Source: DAOTUB01 sp034437455
GTDB lineage: Bacteria; Chloroflexota; Anaerolineae; B4-G1
Assembly (NCBI GenBank): GCA_034437455.1
Contig: DAOTUB010000314.1
Coordinates: forward strand, 1-10,503
Length of the DNA stretch: 10,503 nucleotides
Direction: 5' to 3'
The notes under the pieces are model-generated. The model saw only the letters and a list, made by a program, of their open reading frames with translations. It had not been told where the DNA came from and did no database searches. Below, piece by piece: positions 1 to 5,229 of the stretch (positions within the stretch are counted from its first letter, which is position 1; each line of letters opens with the position of its first letter). The position numbers were made by a program, and so were the translations under genes.

Positions 1-77
1 GCCGCGCTTTCCATAGCGCGCAGGCCCGCGAGGTATGGAAACCTCGGCTACATAGCCCCGTTTTATTGAAAAGATAC
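1..77. repeat. Partial copy of short palindromic repeat (shares its end with the 4083-4193 element)
   Basis: Positions 55-77 match 4171-4193, the right end of the element in the UPF0158 pseudogene, at 20 of 23 bases, including TTTATTG and AAGATAC. The preceding bases form their own hairpins: TTTCCATA (8-15) pairs with TATGGAAA (34-41), and CGAGGT (29-34) pairs with ACCTCG (41-46). The interior differs from that of the 4083-4193 copy, so this may be a related element with the same ends and a different core. Its left end is outside the window or lost. No coding sequence is visible in 1-220. Confidence 0.5.
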
Positions 78-139
78 AGTCTGGAGAAAAAAGAAACCTG
101 TCCCCCAGAGTTCTGAATTATACCCCGCACCAAATCTTT

Positions 140-191
140 ACCAAAATTTCACCAAAATTTTACCATCGCACCGCTTGTTTTGTGCTATACT
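140..191 (+). promoter_or_regulatory. Extended -10 promoter with upstream AT-rich direct repeats
   Basis: TATACT at 186-191 is preceded by TG at 183-184, giving an extended -10 (TGCTATACT). No good -35 hexamer lies 16-18 bases upstream, which fits an extended -10 promoter. Upstream, ACCAAAATTT occurs twice, at 140-149 and 151-160, with an 11-bp period, followed by another ACC. The AT-rich, helically phased repeats could be an UP element or a regulator site. The start codon of the zinc-ribbon gene is about 40 bases downstream. Confidence 0.55.
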
Positions 192-232
192 GTATCCAGG
201 TTGTGTAAATTTTAGACAAAATGGAGATAAAC

Positions 233-439
233 ATGTCGAGTACATACTGTCCCAATTGTGACGCTACTATAACTTTGGGCAATCCACACATAGGCGCTCT
301 GATTCGCTGTGGCGAATGCGGCCAGGAACTCGAGATCATCAGTACCCATCCATTCGAAGTGGACTTTCCGCTGGAACAGTGGAGAGACGAGGATTGGGAA
401 GATGATTGGGAGGACGAGGAGGAAGACTGGGACGATTAA
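233..439 (+). CDS. LysW-like zinc-ribbon miniprotein with acidic tryptophan tail
   Basis: This 68-residue protein is read from the ATG at 233. An in-frame ATG at 221 exists, but GGAG at 223-226 sits six bases before 233 and overlaps the codons after 221, so 233 is preferred. Residues 6-29 form a zinc ribbon with cysteines 6, 9, 26 and 29 (CPNC and CGEC). The layout resembles LysW/ArgW, the small acidic amino-group carrier of the AAA lysine and LysW-linked arginine/ornithine pathways. LysW ends in EDWGE, where the last Glu carries the substrate. Here the tail is a repeated acidic stretch with Trp at 50, 55, 59 and 66 and ends EDWDD, without the terminal Glu. No lysX/argX partner is nearby. A carrier role is therefore doubtful, and a small zinc-binding adaptor is equally possible. 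Confidence 0.8.
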   Translation: MSSTYCPNCDATITLGNPHIGALIRCGECGQELEIISTHPFEVDFPLEQWRDEDWEDDWEDEEEDWDD

Positions 440-466
440 TGGCTGTCTTGCTCGTGTAATCGTGTG

Positions 467-497
467 AGCGCCTCGTCTGAGATGGCGAGACGCTTTT
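467..497 (+). terminator. Terminator-like hairpin after the zinc-ribbon gene
   Basis: AGCGCCTCG (467-475) pairs with CGAGACGCT (486-494) with one mismatch and a 10-base loop, followed by TTT at 495-497. It lies 27 bases after the stop codon at 439, so it probably ends the LysW-like transcript, with the stronger hairpin at 583 as a backup. Confidence 0.55.
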
Positions 498-582
498 ATC
501 GTTGGAGAGCGCGACTAATTTCCTGGTTTTGCCACAATGTCTCAACCGACGACGGTCTGTACTGCGTCGAGCCGACGCCAAC

Positions 583-617
583 GCGCCCAGGGATAAACGT
601 TATCCCTGGGCGCTTTT
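583..617 (+). terminator. Strong intrinsic terminator
   Basis: A perfect 14-bp stem (GCGCCCAGGGATAA at 583-596 with its complement at 600-613) has a 3-base loop and is followed by TTTT at 614-617. The T-run is only on the plus-strand 3' side, so it is oriented for plus-strand transcripts. The minus-strand zinc-ribbon gene ends at 674 and converges on it. Positions 498-582, between the two hairpins, show no ORF or recognised RNA. Confidence 0.8.
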
Positions 618-673
618 CTGTGATCCAAGTGTGGCCGCTTTGAATTGGTGCATTTAGGTTTGTGTCTGCGTGG

Positions 674-1072
674 TTATGACCTGTGTAGGACAACCTGCCG
701 AACCTCGCCAAACTGGCTTACTGTCTTTTGAGCGTCTTCTTGGCTCGCTGCTTCTATTATGATGGTGGTGACGCCTTTGCGGAAGAGGGCAGTATATCCT
801 GCCTCCTTGGCAGTAGATGTACAATCTCCATCGATGAGGACTGTGAATTCCCTCGTTGATGGCTTGGTCAGGTTTTCGTACCCTACCAGTCTGAGGACAT
901 CATCCCAGGTAGCTCCACAGGCTACGCAATGTATGTGCTGAATTCCTCCGGTTTCCGTTTCCTCAAACTTGCCTCCGTCTATCTTGTCAGAATGACACCG
1001 AGGACAATAGATTCCTTGCTGAGTCACATACTCGGCAGGTGTGAGTGTTTTTCTTCGTCTACGTCGAATCAT
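674..1072 (-). CDS. Zinc-ribbon protein of unknown function
   Basis: The 132-residue protein starts at the ATG at 1072, with GGAGG at 1079-1083 on the minus strand six bases before it, a strong ribosome site that supports this as a real gene. The N-terminus is very basic (MIRRRRRK). A zinc ribbon follows at about residues 21-58 with cysteines 23, 26, 49 and 52 (CPRC and CVAC), ending in a Trp-Asp motif often seen in small phage- and plasmid-type zinc ribbons. Residues 75-132 form a second, mixed alpha/beta part (strand TVLIDGDC, strand TTIIIEA, helix SQEDAQKTVSQ). I do not recognise this part. It is read divergently from comEC from its own promoter, with a leader of about 110 bases. A basic tail plus zinc ribbon hints at nucleic-acid binding, but the function is unknown. 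Confidence 0.8.
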   Translation of the reverse strand: MIRRRRRKTLTPAEYVTQQGIYCPRCHSDKIDGGKFEETETGGIQHIHCVACGATWDDVLRLVGYENLTKPSTREFTVLIDGDCTSTAKEAGYTALFRKGVTTIIIEAASQEDAQKTVSQFGEVRQVVLHRS

Positions 1073-1190
1073 CGGTCGCCTCCTGTGAAAACAAACTATG
1101 GTGCTAGAGCCGGTGGATGGTTTTTCCCATGGTCCTGATAGAGCGTTGCGCTTGGCAACTCTGGATTCTCGTTAAAATAACGCCACTATT

Positions 1191-1219
1191 AGTATAGGCA
1201 ACTTTGCAGAAAAGTCAAA
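1191..1219 (-). promoter_or_regulatory. Sigma-70-type promoter for the divergent zinc-ribbon gene
   Basis: On the minus strand TTTGAC (1214-1219) and TATACT (1191-1196) are separated by exactly 17 bases. Transcription would begin near 1184, about 110 bases before the ATG at 1072. The leader has no obvious riboswitch. A short GTTGC/GCAAC stem-loop is the only structure I see in it. Confidence 0.65.
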
Positions 1220-1247
1220 CGCTGAATTGACTACCACACAAAGTTGC
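1198..1247. promoter_or_regulatory. Inverted repeat spanning both divergent promoters
   Basis: GCAACTTTG (1198-1206) and CAAAGTTGC (1239-1247) are a perfect 9-bp inverted repeat. Each arm lies in the spacer just upstream of one of the two TATACT boxes, and the two -35 hexamers lie between the arms. A dimeric or looping regulator bound here would affect both genes. The symmetry could also be a by-product of a duplicated promoter. The operator role is an inference. Confidence 0.4.
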
Positions 1248-1255
1248 ATTATACT
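1227..1255 (+). promoter_or_regulatory. Sigma-70-type promoter for comEC
   Basis: TTGACT (1227-1232) and TATACT (1250-1255) are separated by 17 bases, close to consensus. Predicted initiation near 1262 gives a leader of about 38 bases to the comEC ATG at 1300. Confidence 0.75.
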
Positions 1256-1299
1256 GGGCACGCGCCAGATATAAAAGTGTTTACCCATAGGACCACCTG

Positions 1300-3669
1300 A
1301 TGACCCTTATATACCTTGCCGTTGCCTGGCTCGCCGGTATCGTGCTGGCAAAAGTATTCGATCCTCCCTGGCAAGCGCTGCCTCTACTGGCGCTGGCAGC
1401 GTTTATTGGACTGCTGCTGTGGCGGGATGATGCTCCTGGTAAGAACCACGTTCGCCTGGGCGCATTGTGCGCGCTGATGCTGGCCCTGGGCGCGGGGCGT
1501 TTCTTGCTCGCCGTCCCTCGCTTTGACGAGATGTCCCTTGCTACCTACAATGATGTTGGTTGGGTGACGTTCGAAGGCGTAGTGGTGGGAGAGCCAGACG
1601 AACGAGAACAGTACACCAACTTGCACGTACAAGCCAAACAACTGACGCTGTCCGACGGTGTGGAACGGGAGATTGAGGGACTGGCCCTGGTCAAGGCCGG
1701 TCGCTACCCTCCGCGTCGCTATGGCGACCACGTGCGGGTCGAGGGATTGCTGGAGACACCGCCCGTCTTTGAGGGGTTTTCCTACCGCGACTACCTGGCC
1801 CGGCAAGGTATCCATTCTCTGATTCGACGCGCCCAAGTCACGCTGCTGGCCGAAAATCAGGCCAATCCCCTTCGATATTACCTCTTTGCCTTCAAGCGGT
1901 ATGCTCAATCCACCATCGCCCGTATTCTCCCGGAGCCGCAGGCGGCGCTGTTGACCGGTATCCTGCTAGGCCTGGAGACGGGCATCCCCGCCGACTTGAT
2001 GGACGACTTTGCCACCACCGGCACGACTCACATCATTGTGATATCGGGATTCAACATTACGATCATTGCCGGAATTTTTTCTGGGATAGCCCGGCGGCTG
2101 TTTGGGCAGCGACGGGCGATCTGGATCGCTGTCGCGGGCGTGGTAGTTTACACGATCTTGGTCGGCGCGTCGGCAGCGGTGATGCGGGCGGCGTTGATGG
2201 GCCTCCTCTATCTTTTTGGCCGTCACCTGGGACGCGCTGTATTTGCTCCTGCGTCTCTTGCCGCGGCGGCCATCGCGATGACGTTGCACGATCCCAGCGC
2301 GCTATGGGACGTGGGCTTCCAACTCAGCTTCGCCGCCACGGTGGGGCTGGTGGTCTACACAGAGCCGCTGGAGCAGGTTTTTGAGCGGGCGCTGGCGAGG
2401 GTCACTTCTGCTGAAAGCGCCCGACGGATCGTCGGCCTGGTTAGCGAGGCGTTGATCGTCACGCTGGCAGCGCAGCTAACCACGACGGTACTTTTGCTCC
2501 ATTATTTTGGGCGGCTTTCCCTCGTCACCCTGCTCACGAACTTTCTGATCCTTCCCGCTCAACCCTGGGTGATGATTTGCGGCGGAGTCGCCATGTTATT
2601 GGGTCTGCTCCTCCAGCCGGTGGGTCAGGTCGTCGGCTGGGTGGCCTGGATATTTCTCACCTACACCATCGAGATGGTGCGGCTGACGGCGCAGGTTCCT
2701 TTCGCTTCGGTGCCGGTGCGGATGGATGGCTGGATGGTGTTCGCGTACTATGTGCTCCTGGGCGGTCTCACCTGGTGGCTGGCGCAGCCCAGGGAACGGC
2801 GCAGCGAGCTGTGGGCCAGGTTCTCCTCCCGCCTGGAGGCGAAGGCGCTTGTCAGCTTCGCCGCCATCCTGTTGGTGCTGGCGTCCTTTGCCTGGCGCGG
2901 CTTGCCCGATGGCCGCCTCCACGTCACGTTCTTCGACGTAGGACAAGGGGATGCTATCTTCATCCAGACCCCCTCCGGTCGGCAGATATTGATCGACGGT
3001 GGACCGAGCGAGACGGCGCTGCTTGCGCAACTGGGCCGCCAGATGCCCTTCTGGGATCGTACGCTCGACGTGATGGCGCTCACACATCCCGAATCTGACC
3101 ACGTCACCGGATTGGTGGGAGTGCTGGAGCGGTACCGGGTGGACATGGTGATCTTTCGCGAGATGGAGCACGAGTCGGAGGTCTATGCCCATTGGCTGCG
3201 GTTGCTGGAGGCGGAGGGAGCCACGGTCTATCGGGGCGAGGCAGGGCTACGAATGGCGCTCGATACTGGATTAGAGATGCTCCTGCTACATCCGGGAGCA
3301 GAGCTGCGTGGGGAGGCCAACAACGATTCACTCGTGGCGCGGCTGACCTACGGGCACGTGTCAGTGTTGCTGCCGGGGGACATCGAGGCGGAGGTGGAGC
3401 AGCAGTTGGCAGCGGGGGGAGTATCACTGGCGAGCATGGTTCTGAAGGCGGCCCATCACGGGAGTTGTGGCTCGACGACGGAGGAGTTTCTGGGGGCAGT
3501 AGCGCCGGAGGTGGTGGTGATCAGCGTGGGGGCGGAGAATCGTTTCGGTCACCCTTGCGCCGAGGTGTTGGAGCGACTGGGTGATCTACCCACGTACCGC
3601 ACGGACGAGCGTGGCGCGATTGAGATAATCAGCGATGGGACGCAGGTGTGGATCGAGACGGAAAGGTGA
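1300..3669 (+). CDS. comEC: ComEC/Rec2 DNA-uptake channel and metallo-beta-lactamase-domain protein
   Basis: ComEC is the inner-membrane channel that takes up single-stranded transforming DNA. The 789 residues match the usual full length. After two N-terminal membrane segments comes an OB-like soluble region (DUF4131 type, about residues 85-185). The multi-pass Competence domain follows, with its hallmark HIIVISGFN from His244. The C-terminal metallo-beta-lactamase domain begins near 545 (FFDVGQGDA). It carries the HxxxDH metal motif as HPESDH (596-601), PGD with Asp694, and the HHGS motif at 719-720. The start is supported by AGGA at 1289-1292, seven bases before the ATG. The gene is intact and has its own near-consensus promoter. 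No comEA, pilin or other competence gene is nearby, so whether the cell is naturally competent cannot be judged here. No clear terminator follows the stop. Confidence 0.95.
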   Translation: MTLIYLAVAWLAGIVLAKVFDPPWQALPLLALAAFIGLLLWRDDAPGKNHVRLGALCALMLALGAGRFLLAVPRFDEMSLATYNDVGWVTFEGVVVGEPDEREQYTNLHVQAKQLTLSDGVEREIEGLALVKAGRYPPRRYGDHVRVEGLLETPPVFEGFSYRDYLARQGIHSLIRRAQVTLLAENQANPLRYYLFAFKRYAQSTIARILPEPQAALLTGILLGLETGIPADLMDDFATTGTTHIIVISGFNITIIAGIFSGIARRLFGQRRAIWIAVAGVVVYTILVGASAAVMRAALMGLLYLFGRHLGRAVFAPASLAAAAIAMTLHDPSALWDVGFQLSFAATVGLVVYTEPLEQVFERALARVTSAESARRIVGLVSEALIVTLAAQLTTTVLLLHYFGRLSLVTLLTNFLILPAQPWVMICGGVAMLLGLLLQPVGQVVGWVAWIFLTYTIEMVRLTAQVPFASVPVRMDGWMVFAYYVLLGGLTWWLAQPRERRSELWARFSSRLEAKALVSFAAILLVLASFAWRGLPDGRLHVTFFDVGQGDAIFIQTPSGRQILIDGGPSETALLAQLGRQMPFWDRTLDVMALTHPESDHVTGLVGVLERYRVDMVIFREMEHESEVYAHWLRLLEAEGATVYRGEAGLRMALDTGLEMLLLHPGAELRGEANNDSLVARLTYGHVSVLLPGDIEAEVEQQLAAGGVSLASMVLKAAHHGSCGSTTEEFLGAVAPEVVVISVGAENRFGHPCAEVLERLGDLPTYRTDERGAIEIISDGTQVWIETER

Positions 3670-3684
3670 GGCGTACCCCCTGAT

Positions 3685-4302
3685 GCTTCCAACTGTTCCA
3701 CCAGTCATTGCACTTGCGCGAGCAACTGCTCGGTCCACCATTCGTCTCGTGATCGGAAGGACTCGGTGGGGCGCATCTAAAACTTGGGGGAGTATCCATT
3801 GAAGAACCTGTCTAGCGCCGGTCGAGTAGGCCCGGAGGACCGTATCGAGACCAAGCGGGTGATCTGTGGAGCCGCTCGCTTCCTTAACTTGATGACATTG
3901 AATCATCCTGGGGGATGCCTACGTAGCGGGATCTAACGCGCTCGCTCTCGTCGGTTGCCAACATCGCCTCTTGTTCCCACTCTGATAGACCGCGTTCTCG
4001 CAGAACCTCGGCCAGATCGTCAGGCAATTCTATCTCGGCATCGTCGAGTCCTGCGTATAGATCGTCCAATTGTCCCTGAATTGTATCTTCTCAATAACTT
4101 GGGGTGAATCTGTTCGTAGTGCGCACTTTAGTGCGCTTTTAGGGGCGCTGAAGCGCCTACTACGAACAAGCCCCCGGTTTATTGAGAAGATACCCTGAAT
4201 TTCAGCGTCAACCACGATCACCTGACCGGTCTCCAGGTCGAGGTAGTGGTTCATCTCCCAGTCGCTACTCTCAAAGACCATGATCAGACCGGCACTATGC
4301 AA
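3685..4302 (-). pseudogene. UPF0158-family protein, disrupted by a short insertion element
   Basis: Two minus-strand pieces rejoin when the 119 bp at 4083-4201 are removed. The first (from about 4302) gives LIMVFESSDWEMNHYLDLETGQVIVVDAEIQG, listed here in parts: LIMVFESSDW, EMNHYLDLETG, QVIVVDAEIQG. The second continues QLDDLYAGLDDAE through RSRYVGIPQDDS to a stop at 3884. The order YLDLETG-xVI then RYVxIP is the N-terminal half of UPF0158, a family of unknown function. The family's C-terminal half (RF..., W..., WLE..GI) is missing from this frame. Possible remnants (RFFNGYSP near 3800, then DEWWTEQLLAQVQ and EQLEASG at about 3690-3750) lie in another frame with stops. The start is uncertain: TTG 4302 or ATG 4281 fit the family, and TTG 4356 would overlap the SWIM gene. 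It is the last member of the minus-strand cluster. The N-terminal assignment is good; the C-terminal decay is less sure. Confidence 0.7.
4083..4193. mobile_element. MITE-like palindromic insertion with 8-bp target duplication
   Basis: The ends are perfect 15-bp inverted repeats: GTATCTTCTCAATAA (4083-4097) and its complement (4179-4193). CCTGAATT flanks both sides (4075-4082 and 4194-4201), an apparent target-site duplication. It would be 9 bp if the shared C is counted. Inside, TGTTCGTAGT (4111-4120) pairs with ACTACGAACA (4159-4168). Two hairpins lie within: GCGCACT-TT-AGTGCGC (4121-4136, followed by TTTT) and GGCGCT-GA-AGCGCC (4144-4157). The element is 111 bp, carries no gene and has no transposase nearby, so it would need one supplied in trans. 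A related end occurs at 55-77. Deleting the element plus one duplication restores the host reading frame, which is strong support for a real insertion. Confidence 0.8.
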
Positions 4303-4318
4303 TATGAATCCGTCTAAC

Positions 4319-5212
4319 TTACTCCTCGTCGTTTGCTTCGTCCACCCCGTCCCCAAAGGCCAGCGCCAGCGCCCGATCGGTGACAGAGGCGTAGGCCAGC
4401 GTCAGCGCGCCACGAAAGGCTTCCGGGCGGCGGGAGAACGCGGGCGGCCCCAGCCGTTTGAGAAGCATCGTCTCGACCTGCGGCGGCGCGATGGTCACCT
4501 GGAAGCCGCGCAGACTTTTTCCTAGCTCCCAGAAATGAGGGAGTGTCTCTTCCAATGGTTCCACCGTCTCTTCCACTTCGGGTTCCTCGGCGGGTGGAAC
4601 GGCGGCAGCGCGGCGATCTCGCAGCGCCTCCGTCACCTGCTCGCGGGTGCGGCCCCGCAGCGCGAACAAGAGAAAGGGATCACGGTCGAACTCTTCCGCC
4701 AGCAGATAGTAGACGGCGGCGATGTGTTTGCAGGGAACAGCCCAATCGGGGCAGGAGCAGCTCATCTCGACCTCGTAGCTGGCGGGGAAGAGAGAGACGC
4801 CAGCGGCTCTGAACACCTCTTCGATGTCCGGCGGCATCTCGCCGCTCAATAGTTGGGCAGAAAAGATGGCCTGTGCGGTGAGGGCGTCAATCACCTGCTC
4901 CCACTGCTCGGATTCCAGCGGCCTGACCTCGATGCGCACACTGTAGGGCCTGCGGCGGGAGCCTTGCACGCGGGCGGCGATCCGTCCCGGCTGCACATCA
5001 ATGTTCATCACCTGGCCCTTGCGGGCGTACCGACGGCCCCGCTGGAGCCGGTTGTCCCAACCGAAGGATTCCAGTACCTCGATCCAACGCCGCGACCACC
5101 AGTGCTCCCCGAACTTGCCGCGCCTGCTGCGCGCCTGGATGCCGTCCTTGACCGGGATCGGTTTGGACGAAGGGAAGTAGCCCCAATAATCGCTGTATCT
5201 CTTACGGCTCAT
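4319..5212 (-). CDS. SWIM zinc-finger protein, partner of the adjacent SNF2 ATPase
   Basis: The 297-residue protein has a SWIM zinc finger (CxCxnCxH) as CSCPDWAVPCKH: Cys152, Cys154, Cys161 and His163. SWIM fingers are predicted to bind DNA or protein. The N-terminus (YWGYFPSSKPIPVKDGI, GEHWWSRRWIEVLE) is the conserved region usual in bacterial SWIM proteins encoded next to SNF2 helicases. A Glu/Pro-rich linker lies at about 204-224. The start ATG at 5212 is preceded by GGAG (5221-5224) with eight bases between, and the gene follows the SNF2 stop by 17 bp, so the two are probably co-translated from one mRNA. I infer a two-subunit complex in which the SWIM protein supplies substrate recognition and SNF2 supplies ATP-driven movement. 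The pathway is not known. Confidence 0.88.
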   Translation of the reverse strand: MSRKRYSDYWGYFPSSKPIPVKDGIQARSRRGKFGEHWWSRRWIEVLESFGWDNRLQRGRRYARKGQVMNIDVQPGRIAARVQGSRRRPYSVRIEVRPLESEQWEQVIDALTAQAIFSAQLLSGEMPPDIEEVFRAAGVSLFPASYEVEMSCSCPDWAVPCKHIAAVYYLLAEEFDRDPFLLFALRGRTREQVTEALRDRRAAAVPPAEEPEVEETVEPLEETLPHFWELGKSLRGFQVTIAPPQVETMLLKRLGPPAFSRRPEAFRGALTLAYASVTDRALALAFGDGVDEANDEE

Positions 5213-5229
5213 TGGCCCATCTCCAATCT

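Noticed and set aside
3719..3732. CGAGCA-AC-TGCTCG hairpin as comEC terminator
   Set aside because: The stem is only 6 bp with a 2-base loop and no T-run on either side.
3586..3906. 106-residue minus-strand open frame after the UPF0158 fragment
   Set aside because: It overlaps the comEC 3' end, is in a different frame from the UPF0158 piece, and shows no domain. It is better explained as out-of-frame reading of decayed sequence.
4030..4082. C-terminal extension (from FSINRGLVRSRR to DSTMPR) of the first UPF0158 piece as genuine protein
   Set aside because: It is translated from the inserted element and then from out-of-frame host sequence; excision of the element replaces it with family-like sequence.
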